Shown: positions 23,996-33,195 of the stretch, one piece after another | Layout: every line of letters starts with the position of its first letter | How positions within the stretch are numbered: the stretch's first letter is position 1 | Assembly: GCA_018692315.1 (NCBI GenBank) | Contig: JABHKC010000088.1 | Coordinates: 1 to 64,000 of the forward strand | Reading direction: 5' to 3' | DNA: 64,000 nucleotides | Origin: Bacteroidota bacterium | GTDB lineage: Bacteria > Bacteroidota > Bacteroidia > Bacteroidales > JABHKC01 | Notes under the pieces: model-generated | What the model saw: only the letters and a program-made list of their open reading frames with translations | The model's database searches: none | Told to the model about the DNA's origin: nothing | Position numbers and translations under genes: made by a program

Positions 23996-26900
23996 CTATT
24001 TCGCTCGAATTAAATGAACAGCACCTTTATCTTCATAGGTATGTCCGTCTTTTCCAGTTGCTTTGTATGCCCAAAAATATACACCGGGTGAGGCTTCATT
24101 TCCGCTATCTAATTTTCCGTCCCACCAACCTGGATCCGGCTCGTCTTCCGATTCGTTCCATGTCCAGGAAAAGATTTGTTTTCCCCAGCGATTGAAAATA
24201 TATCCCTCCATAAATTGTAAAGTCTCTGTTTGGAATCTGAAAACATCATTCTCGCCATCTCCGTTCGGAGTGAAAACATTTGAAGATTCAACCATAGATT
24301 CGGCATCAGTAAATATATACCCGCCAACTAAGGTGTCGGTACATTCAAATTCGCTTGTTACAACATACATATATTTATAGTAACCTGCTTTTGTAAATTC
24401 TACCTGAGGGTCGCTTCCTTCAATAATCTCTTCGCCATTTGGAAATATATATGGGTCTTCATCAGGGAATATTTCAGCAGGATGCAGTAAATCGGCATAG
24501 TTTGTATCATATTTTATATAGTAAAAACGCCATTCAAATCCATCTCCAACTTCATAATCTGTAATTGTAGTAGAATCTTCAGGATCAGTCCATTCCCAGT
24601 AAGAAACATCTGATAAACCAACCATATGAGGTGCAATTCCATCAGTATCCTCTTCATTAACAAATTCGAAGTCAGCAATTACATATCCGGTATCTACAAT
24701 TTCTACAGTAAAGGTATCAACACATTTGTAGTTTTCAGGATTTGGTATTAAAGTCGATTTTGCTCTTGCTGAATATGTGTATATTCCAGGTAACAATTCA
24801 ATTTGGTTATCGTCAACAGAGCCATTAAACAAAGTATCTAACCAAACATAATTATTAACTTGTTCTCCATTTGTAGGTGACAAGAAAATCTCTCCATTTG
24901 CCCCACCACAATAAGATTCTTTTATTTCTTCTTCTCTGTAAACCGCATCGGGTTCAACAATGGTATCAACATATGTAGAAGAAAAACATAAAAAATTATT
25001 CTGAGTTATCAGAGTAAGGTAATGTTCATCAGCAGCTTCTGAATTTGGCCATGTAATCCAAAATTCTCCTTGCCCAATACTATCAGCTGTTACACCACTA
25101 GCAGCAGTATCAAGAATTCCATTATCTAATCCCCAATCCCAATCTATAATATATTTGTAATCGTCAAAATCATCGTTTGCACGAACTCGTGCATATTCAG
25201 ATAATGGATCTTCACCGTTTAAGCAGAACGGGCGATCAAATATTGTATATATTCCTTCTGGAACTGGAGCAAATGTAACTTCAAGAGTATCTTTATCAGC
25301 GCATCCATAAGATTGCCCATACCATTGATTATCCTCGTTCCAAACCAATTCATAATATGGTTGGGTTGGGTTGTCGTAGCTAAGGAAATTAACATCAACG
25401 GTATCGTATGCTACAGAATCTTCATCGTGTCTGAAATTTATATTTGCTCCATTATCAGTTGACCAATACCCATAGGCAGTATCAACAGAGCGAATCGCAT
25501 CTAAAATATATGAATAGCCACAAGAAGTATCAGTATTTACGTCTGTTAAAGAATTCCAGTGTCCACCGGCATTTGCGACAGGCACCTCTATAAAATTAAT
25601 TACAATTGGATAGTCAGAAGAGTCTCTACAAAGATAATCTCCTCCCGCTTCAATATTATCAATCACCCACCAAATTTCATGTACTCCATATGAACCTGCA
25701 AGTACATCAGCATCTATATCGTTCGGATTCGGAAAGAAATCTACATCAAGTCCTGTCCAATATCCTGTAGCACTTGGGTTTGTAACAGGTTCGGCACTTA
25801 ATAATAATGAATCTAATAATCCACAGACTGTTGAGTCACTCCAATCCATCGAAGGAATTTGCGGATCAGGCCATTGCCAATAAATCGTAGCGTCAGGAAC
25901 TTCCATAAAGGTTATATCAACCGAGTCTGTTCCAATACAGTGCCAATTGGATTCCGTCCAAACGAGTGTATAGGTTGGATTTCCACTACTACTACCAACA
26001 TGAATTTCCGCAAAAGCATTCATATAATCACCATTTGGGAAAGAAACACCGCTGTTTTGCATCCATTGGCCTTCTTCTCCGCCTCCAGTAGTGCAATTCA
26101 ACTGGTAATCTAAACCACAAATAAACGTATCTACACCGGCATCTACAAGCGGATAGTCAACAAAATGAATATAAACAGTATCTCTATCAAGGCAACTTGG
26201 TTTATAAAAATTTCTTTCGGTCCAGATAAACATTTTAGTTCCTTCTTGCGAAACAGTAACATGAGCATTTGGATCAGCATTGTCTCCATTCAGGTAGTTT
26301 GCAGTTCCTGAGCCTGTGGACATAACCCACTGTCCGGTTGAAGCTCCTATAGTATATATAGCATTAAAATCGTATTCCAATCCGCAAATAGTATCCTCCT
26401 GTGTGGGGAAGTTATAGCTTGCATCTGCAACTGGTATTTGGTAGAATATTATCCAAACAGTGTCAATATCAACACATCTCATATATTCTATTTGCCACAC
26501 AAAAGGAACCGCAACATGTGAAGTATCTCCAAAACTACCACTTATTGGTGCACCGGGCATAGAACCGGTATTAGGAATTGAGACCTCTGCTTCCGGGTTG
26601 TGTGCATCGTCGTATGTTGCTACAAGAAGGTCTGTACCCCAGGTAGCTTCATCGTAGGTCATACCGGTTACATCTGCCGAAAATTCGTAAACATTTCCGC
26701 AAATTTCATCGTTTGTTCCGGGCCAGGATGTTGGCGAAACTGCATAAGTTATATGCACATCGTCCTGCGAATTGCAAAAATCGTTAGCTTCTTGCCATGT
26801 ATAAGTTGCTGTGTAAGAAGTTGTGCCATAAGCTTGAATTACTGTTGCATTTGGCATATTTACACCACTATTTGAAACTCCGGGTGTGGCCGGATTCACG

Positions 26901-29773
26901 AAATTAGAGCCTGAAGGTCCAAGCCACTCTCCTACTCCCATAGTGGAAATAGCATTTAAATCGTAGGAATTTCCACAAACTGTATCATCGTGGTTGGCAT
27001 CAACATTAGGATTTTGTAAAAATTCAATAGTTACATAATCCTGATCGAAGCATTCTTCATTGTTTTCTCTCCAAATATAAGTGAATTGACCAAAATTGTA
27101 AACTGTTAAATAGGCATTCGGAGAGCTTACACCACCACCGCCAAAGTTTCCTAAACCAGACCAATTTCCATAACTTGCTGTTGGTCCACCAAGGCTATAA
27201 ATGGCGTTTAAATCAACTGTAAGTCCACAAACTGTGGTATCATTTCCAGCGAAAGCTGTTGGAGTTGGTTTATAAGTAACAGTAACATTATCGGAATGAG
27301 TACAAGGTCCATTAGTTATTGTCCAGGTAAAAACTACATTTGTATTAATTGGATTATTATTTGCATTTGTTAAGAAGTCAGAAATGGTTACGGATGGATC
27401 CGGAATATCATAGGTTGGAGCCCAATTCACCGCAACAGATGCGTCCCATGCACCTATTCCTACATAATTTTGAGTAGTGTCTGCCATAAGCTGAACTGTT
27501 TCACCACATATTTGTTGGTCAAGTCCTGCATTTGCAATTGGAAGCTCCATCCATCTTGCTGGTGTTCCTATAGCAACTGACAAGCAATTATCATTAATAT
27601 CAACTAAATTACTTGCAGGGACTGATCCGCCAATATTATTTCCAACTACTCCTGAAATATAATACCACTGTCCGTAAACCATGTTTCCGGGTTGGAAATA
27701 GAATTGTCCTGTGGTATTATGAGCAATTATATCTGAACCAACAAAAGTTCCAAACTGATTTGTATGTAGATAATACTCAAATCCATCGTTTCCATCATAT
27801 GTTGTATCTGCATTTGTTTCTGACAAAATTGGAAGATATTGACATACTTCAATTGGTGTAGTTGGCATTGTTCCAGCCCATGAAGTGCAACCACAATTTT
27901 TATATCCGGAAACTGTTACAGGATTACAACTAAAGTTATCATCAACTATAAATACATAAGCGGTTCCTGAAGGTATCGGATCGCTAATAAAGATTCCTCC
28001 ATTAATGGTTCCTACAGCCGAAGGAGTGCAAAACCCATTAGTATCGCAAATATAATAACTTGCCTGATTTCCTCCAATAATTTGAAATTGAACTGTATAA
28101 AATTGGTTAGTTGGATCGCAGGTTTCTATCAGATTAATTACCATTGGAGCATCAACAACATCTATAATTACCGAAGTATCACTCGGACAAACACCTCCAA
28201 ACTCATAGCAAATTTCGTTAGGACCTAAGTTTGCAATTGCCGGAAAGAAAAATCCTCCACCTGAAATACAGGCGGAAGCAGCACCGGAACCACAAGCTTC
28301 CCATACTCCACCATAATATTCGGGGATTAATTGAACAGGAGGATCGGTTTGGCAAATCACTGATGGAAATGATAAAATACTAGCATCTGTAGGAAGTGTT
28401 ATGTAGGTATTCGATGCTGAAGGATGACAAGGAGTGTAACCAGTAATTTCGTTTCCAAGAGTATCATAAAGATGATCTTGTATTGTTAATGTAAAAGTAG
28501 TAGTAGTAGTAGGTTCGGGATTAATAAATGGATTTGGATTTGTATAAAAATCCTGACTTCCCCATAAAGGGTCCCAAGTAACCGGCGAGCAAGACCAGCT
28601 TGCAGTAACAGAATCGTGAAGCACATAACTGCTTGTTGGTTTTAGCGGAACAACATAAATTGATGCTGTTGTCGGATCGCAAGAATTATCGTTAATAGCA
28701 GAATTTATTGGTCCTGAATCATAGTCGATGATTGTTAATCCACAATCCGATTGACCTTTAAAAGTAATTGAAACTTCGCTTAAAAATCCAACATCAGCAC
28801 CAATACAGTCATAGATTTGTACTGCCCAACCACCTTCTGCTGCATTGAACGAACCATTTAACCAAAGCGGCGACCAAGGTCCGGCAGATGCAAATGTTCC
28901 GCTAAGTGGTGTTGACATATTGCAAACACAGGCAGTCATATACGGATCGCCAGGTGTTAATGAAGGTAAACCACTATTTATCGCTCCTGTAGAAAAACAA
29001 AATTCGTCAACATCGTTTCCGCTATTACAATTAGTATTTACTTCGTTTGAGTCGCACAAAAGAACTTGTGAAGCATCAAGAGTAGTACTGTTATTCCAGC
29101 CTGCAACTGAAGGAAGAAGTTCAACGGTAGTTACACCATCGGGAGCTACGAGATAAAATCCCAAATCGGAAACATAAGTATGGTCTGCCGAAAAACAAAC
29201 TGTAATTTCAGTTAAAGAATCTACTATGAACGGGCTGGCAGGTGGGTCATAAATTGTTATATCATTAACTTCGTCAATGTAGCCACCTGTAAGCGAAAAT
29301 GTATCGCAACCAGCAGCAATTGCATCAAATTCTACAATGCTTTGATTAATAAAAACATGAGCTCTTGCACAGGTTTTCGTTCCACCACAATTCACAACCA
29401 CTTGATAAAACCCATTAGGTATATTTGTGATATTATCAGTAAATCCTGTTCCCCAATCCTGAATTGTTACAAATTGTTGGTATGTTGGCGATTGATCATC
29501 TTCATCGTACTTTCCCCATGTATATGTACATGTTGCATATCCTCCTGTAATATTTAGTTCACCAACTGAATCCTGCCCAACTTCAGCACAAAAAATAAAA
29601 ATTGGATCTGGGTCAAGATTTGGGTTTGTATATGTAGTTGGAATTTGCTCGATGCCTGGATTTGCCCAAATAATAGGACTTTGAGAAAACGCCTGAATAT
29701 TTGCAAAAACCAATAGAACAAAAAGACTTATACCAACTTTGTTCACTAATTTAAAAACTTTCTTTTTCATCAT
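23996..29773 (-). CDS. Giant secreted repeat protein with T9SS type B tail
   Basis: A 1925-residue exported protein. The signal peptide covers residues 1-31. Around 155-345 lies a region resembling a proprotein convertase P domain (LTEITVCFSADHTYVSDLGFYL at its start, WAVQIYDCIGADVGFLSEV near its end). From about 748 to 1500 there are eight imperfect Ig/PKD-like repeats of 82-103 residues. Each has a start like ANAGLDQQICG or AFAGNDTTVCG, one conserved cysteine, a central GxW and a second cysteine before a D-x-V strand. The last 90 residues are the gliding-motility-associated (type B) T9SS sorting domain: SSNVFTPNGDGENDVF, IFNRWGKQIF, WDGK, SPGVYFWAYKA. It should be displayed on or released from the cell surface; an adhesin or structural role is inferred. 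Confidence 0.9.
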   Translation of the reverse strand: MMKKKVFKLVNKVGISLFVLLVFANIQAFSQSPIIWANPGIEQIPTTYTNPNLDPDPIFIFCAEVGQDSVGELNITGGYATCTYTWGKYDEDDQSPTYQQFVTIQDWGTGFTDNITNIPNGFYQVVVNCGGTKTCARAHVFINQSIVEFDAIAAGCDTFSLTGGYIDEVNDITIYDPPASPFIVDSLTEITVCFSADHTYVSDLGFYLVAPDGVTTVELLPSVAGWNNSTTLDASQVLLCDSNEVNTNCNSGNDVDEFCFSTGAINSGLPSLTPGDPYMTACVCNMSTPLSGTFASAGPWSPLWLNGSFNAAEGGWAVQIYDCIGADVGFLSEVSITFKGQSDCGLTIIDYDSGPINSAINDNSCDPTTASIYVVPLKPTSSYVLHDSVTASWSCSPVTWDPLWGSQDFYTNPNPFINPEPTTTTTFTLTIQDHLYDTLGNEITGYTPCHPSASNTYITLPTDASILSFPSVICQTDPPVQLIPEYYGGVWEACGSGAASACISGGGFFFPAIANLGPNEICYEFGGVCPSDTSVIIDVVDAPMVINLIETCDPTNQFYTVQFQIIGGNQASYYICDTNGFCTPSAVGTINGGIFISDPIPSGTAYVFIVDDNFSCNPVTVSGYKNCGCTSWAGTMPTTPIEVCQYLPILSETNADTTYDGNDGFEYYLHTNQFGTFVGSDIIAHNTTGQFYFQPGNMVYGQWYYISGVVGNNIGGSVPASNLVDINDNCLSVAIGTPARWMELPIANAGLDQQICGETVQLMADTTQNYVGIGAWDASVAVNWAPTYDIPDPSVTISDFLTNANNNPINTNVVFTWTITNGPCTHSDNVTVTYKPTPTAFAGNDTTVCGLTVDLNAIYSLGGPTASYGNWSGLGNFGGGGVSSPNAYLTVYNFGQFTYIWRENNEECFDQDYVTIEFLQNPNVDANHDDTVCGNSYDLNAISTMGVGEWLGPSGSNFVNPATPGVSNSGVNMPNATVIQAYGTTSYTATYTWQEANDFCNSQDDVHITYAVSPTSWPGTNDEICGNVYEFSADVTGMTYDEATWGTDLLVATYDDAHNPEAEVSIPNTGSMPGAPISGSFGDTSHVAVPFVWQIEYMRCVDIDTVWIIFYQIPVADASYNFPTQEDTICGLEYDFNAIYTIGASTGQWVMSTGSGTANYLNGDNADPNAHVTVSQEGTKMFIWTERNFYKPSCLDRDTVYIHFVDYPLVDAGVDTFICGLDYQLNCTTGGGEEGQWMQNSGVSFPNGDYMNAFAEIHVGSSSGNPTYTLVWTESNWHCIGTDSVDITFMEVPDATIYWQWPDPQIPSMDWSDSTVCGLLDSLLLSAEPVTNPSATGYWTGLDVDFFPNPNDIDADVLAGSYGVHEIWWVIDNIEAGGDYLCRDSSDYPIVINFIEVPVANAGGHWNSLTDVNTDTSCGYSYILDAIRSVDTAYGYWSTDNGANINFRHDEDSVAYDTVDVNFLSYDNPTQPYYELVWNEDNQWYGQSYGCADKDTLEVTFAPVPEGIYTIFDRPFCLNGEDPLSEYARVRANDDFDDYKYIIDWDWGLDNGILDTAASGVTADSIGQGEFWITWPNSEAADEHYLTLITQNNFLCFSSTYVDTIVEPDAVYREEEIKESYCGGANGEIFLSPTNGEQVNNYVWLDTLFNGSVDDNQIELLPGIYTYSARAKSTLIPNPENYKCVDTFTVEIVDTGYVIADFEFVNEEDTDGIAPHMVGLSDVSYWEWTDPEDSTTITDYEVGDGFEWRFYYIKYDTNYADLLHPAEIFPDEDPYIFPNGEEIIEGSDPQVEFTKAGYYKYMYVVTSEFECTDTLVGGYIFTDAESMVESSNVFTPNGDGENDVFRFQTETLQFMEGYIFNRWGKQIFSWTWNESEDEPDPGWWDGKLDSGNEASPGVYFWAYKATGKDGHTYEDKGAVHLIRAK

Positions 29774-29860
29774 TATTTATTTTTATATAATTGATATTAA
29801 ATATTTTATCAATAAAGAAATTAAAACTTGTATGTTCTAAATTTCAGTTTAATAGATTTA

Positions 29861-30277
29861 CTATTTTTTCAAACTGAGAATAAACTTATCAGCATCCATC
29901 AATTTATCGTTCACTTCTACTTTTTGAACATTCATATAAATCAGTACCTTAGAAAATGTTCTTAAATAATTATCCTTTTTTAGTCTGATGTAGCATCTTC
30001 TTTGGTTTGCAATTTTGTCTGACGAATTTTTAATTCCGAATTTAAAAACTCCATCAAGTGCGTTTACTTTCGATGTAATTTCTTTTGTATTGAAATTGTC
30101 ATTGATGCCTTTAAAAATGAAAGAGGCATAAAAATCCGAACCTTCATCAACAAAAAAGTTGTCAGGGCTTTTTACGACAATTGATAATGTTTCGCCTTTT
30201 TGTTGTGAAAATGAACTATTTACAAACAGAAAATTCATACATAAAATGAGAATAGATAGGGTTTTAAACTTTTTCAT
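29861..30277 (-). CDS. Small secreted protein, unknown function
   Basis: A 138-residue protein with a clear Sec signal peptide (1-25, cleavage after SSFS). The remaining 113 residues look beta-rich, alternating hydrophobic and charged residues, with a single cysteine (RRCYIRLKKDNY). No known family recognised. It lies 87 nt upstream of the giant T9SS gene on the same strand and may be cotranscribed, which would make it a periplasmic or surface partner of that protein. No sorting tail of its own. Confidence 0.6.
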   Translation of the reverse strand: MKKFKTLSILILCMNFLFVNSSFSQQKGETLSIVVKSPDNFFVDEGSDFYASFIFKGINDNFNTKEITSKVNALDGVFKFGIKNSSDKIANQRRCYIRLKKDNYLRTFSKVLIYMNVQKVEVNDKLMDADKFILSLKK

Positions 30278-30659
30278 ATTATTTAATTTTTATTATTATT
30301 TACTATTTATTAATTATCAACCTAATATTATTTATGAAAAAAATCATAATTTACAATTCACAAAACCTGCAATATTACAAAAAAATCTACTCAAAATATC
30401 AATATATTTATCCTCGATTCAATTTGCTTATTTGACAAAACTGCTTTAAGTTTCGTTGTCTGAGAAATGAATTATTTTTTATAGAAATGAAAAATAAATT
30501 GTTAATAGTACGAAATCGAACAGTAATGTTCGGAAACGAACGCAAGTAGAAGAATATAAATGTTTATTTATAGCTATATGCAAGCATAGTAAATAAGTAA
30601 ATGTTTTGGTCAATAATTTGACAATGGATGAAAATTATTTATTAATTAAGAAAAGAAAT
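30278..30659. other. Divergent intergenic region, 382 nt
   Basis: Shared upstream region of the small secreted protein (minus) and the esterase (plus). No gene is credible. The main feature is a perfect inverted repeat CGAACA (30517-30522) / TGTTCG (30527-30532) with a 4-nt spacer, followed by a further CGAACG at 30537-30542. The rest is AT-rich. No convincing paired -33/-7 elements were found for either gene. Confidence 0.5.
30517..30532. promoter_or_regulatory. Perfect inverted repeat in a divergent promoter region
   Basis: CGAACA-GTAA-TGTTCG, a perfect 6+6 bp dyad with a 4-bp spacer, lies in the gap between two divergently transcribed genes, 128 nt before the esterase ATG. A further CGAACG follows 4 nt later. 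The form fits an operator for a dimeric repressor; which regulator is unknown. GAAC and GTTC are six bases apart, not four as in Gram-positive LexA boxes. Confidence 0.35.
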
Positions 30660-31811
30660 ATGAAAAAGTTTTATTTTTTGTTCGTAGGATTGTTGTTAAG
30701 TTTTAGCCTTGCTTTTCATAGTAATATTTATTCTCAAAAAAAAGGCAAACACAGCAAGAAAGTTGAAATTGGAGAATCAATAAAAATTTCATCGAAAATC
30801 CTTGACGAGGACAGGGTTTTACTTATTAGTAAACCCATTAATTCACAAATGTTCGATTACAAATATCCGGTAATTTATTTGTTAGATGGCGAATCGCATT
30901 TTAGGCATGTTGCGAGTTTGGTGCATTATTTGGCATCGCACGGAGTAATTCCGAATATGTTGGTTGTAGGAATTAGAAATGTAAACAGAGATCGTGATTT
31001 TACTCCAACATCTATCGAAAAAATAAAAACTACTGGTGGTGCCGATAAGTTTTTAGATTTTCTTGCCGATGAATTGATACCATATATCGACAAAAATTTC
31101 AATACAGAGCCATACAGAATTCTTGTCGGGCATTCGCTTGGTGGCGTTTTTGCAAGCTATACTTTGCTGAAAAAGCCCGAATTATTTAATTCTTATATGG
31201 CAATCAGCCCTTATCTTGCGTTCGACAACGATTTTGTGGTGAATATGACACAGGAAAAACTACCCGAAAGTTTTGCAAACATGACTAACTTTTTCATGAC
31301 ACTTGCAGATGAAAAATCATACCTGCCTTCAATTGAACAATATAAGTCAATAATTCACAAAAAAAATCCGAAAAATCTAAATTTCAATTTTAAAAGTTTC
31401 GAAGACGAAAGTCATATGACTACTCCACACATAAGTTTTTATTATGGAATAAAAAGCATTTTCGAGAAATGGCAATTTTCTGAAGAAACATATGCCAAAG
31501 GATTGCCAGCCATAAAAGAGCATTATAAAAAGCTTTCAGCGGCTTTAGGCTACAATGTCGAAATTCCTGAAGACGTTTTAAACATGCTGGGATACAACGA
31601 ATTATACAAAAACAAAAATACTGATAAGGCTTTGGAAATTTTTGAAATGAATGCCCAGAAATATCCCAATTCTTGGAATGTTTACGACAGCCTTGCTGAA
31701 GCTTACTTGATGAAAACTGAAAAGGAAAAAGCGATGAAATATTATAAAAAATCGCTGAAATTAAATCCCGACAACGAAAATGCTGAAAAAATGCTGAAAA
31801 AGCTTAAGTAG
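30660..31811 (+). CDS. Secreted esterase-like alpha/beta hydrolase with TPR tail
   Basis: A 383-residue exported protein with an esterase D-type alpha/beta hydrolase domain followed by TPRs. The open frame begins earlier, at 30606, but the ATG at 30660 starts a proper signal peptide (MKKFYFLFVG through NIYS). The nucleophile is in the elbow GHSLGG (Ser159 from this start). The oxyanion segment is VIYLLDGESHFR and the probable catalytic histidine is in EDESHMTTPH. After residue about 300, a TPR pair (TDKALEIFEMNAQKYP and KAMKYYKKSLKLNPDN) ends the protein. Related enzymes hydrolyse siderophore esters, feruloyl or acetyl esters; the substrate is unknown. Convergent with the TolC gene. Confidence 0.85.
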   Translation: MKKFYFLFVGLLLSFSLAFHSNIYSQKKGKHSKKVEIGESIKISSKILDEDRVLLISKPINSQMFDYKYPVIYLLDGESHFRHVASLVHYLASHGVIPNMLVVGIRNVNRDRDFTPTSIEKIKTTGGADKFLDFLADELIPYIDKNFNTEPYRILVGHSLGGVFASYTLLKKPELFNSYMAISPYLAFDNDFVVNMTQEKLPESFANMTNFFMTLADEKSYLPSIEQYKSIIHKKNPKNLNFNFKSFEDESHMTTPHISFYYGIKSIFEKWQFSEETYAKGLPAIKEHYKKLSAALGYNVEIPEDVLNMLGYNELYKNKNTDKALEIFEMNAQKYPNSWNVYDSLAEAYLMKTEKEKAMKYYKKSLKLNPDNENAEKMLKKLK

Positions 31812-31825
31812 GATTTTAAGAATAG

Positions 31826-33133
31826 CTATTTATAAACGGAAATAATGCCCGAGGTCAATCGAAGAAGTTCGGTTTTAGAATCAATCAAATTGTAAATGGC
31901 TTCCAATTTATTGATTGCAGTATTTTGATAAATAAGCTGTACATCGCGAAAGTTAAACGAATTTATTGCTCCTGATTTAAATTTTTCATTAGAGATTTGA
32001 AGATTCAACTCTGCTGCTTTCATGCTTTCTTCAGAAACTAAATACAGTTGTTTGCGAATATTATAAAACTCGAAAGTATTTATTAGCTGAATACTTAAAC
32101 TATTTTTTATTTCCTCAAGTTGAATATCGCCAATTTCTTGCTCAATTCGTGCATTTTTGATGGCTCTTTTTACATTTCCGCCATTAAACAAATTGTAACT
32201 TAAAGCAAAGTTTGCATAATAATCGTAAGAATTACTGGTCATTCTGTCCAATCCTTCATATTTTATAGCTGAATTTAAACGATCGTAGCCCGAGCTTAAA
32301 GAAATTGTAGGATAAAGTGAACTTTTCTTTAGAGAAATATTATTTCTAAGGATTTTTTGATTTATATATTGATTTCTCAAGTTTTTGTTATTGGCAAACA
32401 TTTTTGATGTAAGGTCAGAAATTTCGTAATCCTCAGTCGGAATTTCTAAATTATTAGTTAAAGAATAATTAGTTTCAATTGATTCTCCAAGCAATAAATT
32501 CAGGTTCATTTTTGCATTTTTCAAATTCAGACTTTGCAGCAAAACATTAGACGAATCGCTCAAAAATGAGTTTTTTGCCTGCAAAACTTCATATGTAACC
32601 GAATTTCCTAACTCCTTTTTTGCGAGCAAATAATCATATCTGTCTTTCGACAAACTTTTTACTTCTTGCAAAATATCCAGTTTCTCATTTTCTACAAGCA
32701 CATTATAATATGCCAAAACTACTGCTTGAATTGTATTTTCAACTACAATGGAAAAATTCTCTTCGGTCATATCTTCAAGCAATTGCAGATTTTTTTTGTT
32801 CAGACTTATTGAAAATCCATTGAATAAAATCCAGTTTAACTGAATGCCGGGCATAATCATATTCGACGAATATTGATCGTTGCCTGTACCGGTTTGGCTT
32901 GGAGCATCGTCGAAACGGTTTGTTTGAGCCAGACTAAATGCCAGACTTGGATATCTGCCGGCCTGTCCCCACGAATTGTTATTTTTTGCAATTTCTAAAT
33001 TCAATTCCGAAATTTGTACCTGATAATTATTTTCTAAACTTTTTATAATTGCCTCGGACAGCGACAGGTTTTGTTGGGAAAATATATTCGCTGAGATGAA
33101 CAGGATGAAAATAAGGTTTTTTATTCTTAACAT
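31826..33133 (-). CDS. TolC-family outer-membrane efflux protein
   Basis: A 435-residue outer-membrane channel subunit with a signal peptide (1-19, cleavage before QQN) and the two-fold helical repeat of the TolC/OEP family (LSEAIIKSLENNYQVQISELNLEIAKNN near the N-terminus, LSIQLINTFEFYNIRKQL and LNLQISNEKFKSGAINSFNFRDVQ in the second half). It forms the exit duct for the RND pump encoded upstream. It is separated from that pump by the DUF1016 and BRO-N genes but lies on the same strand with a 62-nt gap, so is probably still in the same transcript. Confidence 0.9.
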   Translation of the reverse strand: MLRIKNLIFILFISANIFSQQNLSLSEAIIKSLENNYQVQISELNLEIAKNNNSWGQAGRYPSLAFSLAQTNRFDDAPSQTGTGNDQYSSNMIMPGIQLNWILFNGFSISLNKKNLQLLEDMTEENFSIVVENTIQAVVLAYYNVLVENEKLDILQEVKSLSKDRYDYLLAKKELGNSVTYEVLQAKNSFLSDSSNVLLQSLNLKNAKMNLNLLLGESIETNYSLTNNLEIPTEDYEISDLTSKMFANNKNLRNQYINQKILRNNISLKKSSLYPTISLSSGYDRLNSAIKYEGLDRMTSNSYDYYANFALSYNLFNGGNVKRAIKNARIEQEIGDIQLEEIKNSLSIQLINTFEFYNIRKQLYLVSEESMKAAELNLQISNEKFKSGAINSFNFRDVQLIYQNTAINKLEAIYNLIDSKTELLRLTSGIISVYK

Positions 33134-33195
33134 ATGACTTTGATTATCAATTAATTATTCTACTTATTTTTTTGATGAGAGGGTTTACTCATTTT

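Noticed and set aside
25265-27530. DNA-level tandem repeat in the giant T9SS gene
   Set aside because: The eight units are similar only at protein level, with differing lengths and codons; there is no exact nucleotide repetition.
30159-30449. Open frame of 96 codons covering the divergent gap
   Set aside because: It overlaps the signal-peptide region of the minus-strand secreted protein in antisense, and its product is low-complexity AT-derived sequence.
30517-30532. LexA/SOS box reading of the CGAACA-TGTTCG dyad
   Set aside because: The spacing between GAAC and GTTC is six, not four, and neither neighbouring gene is a repair gene.
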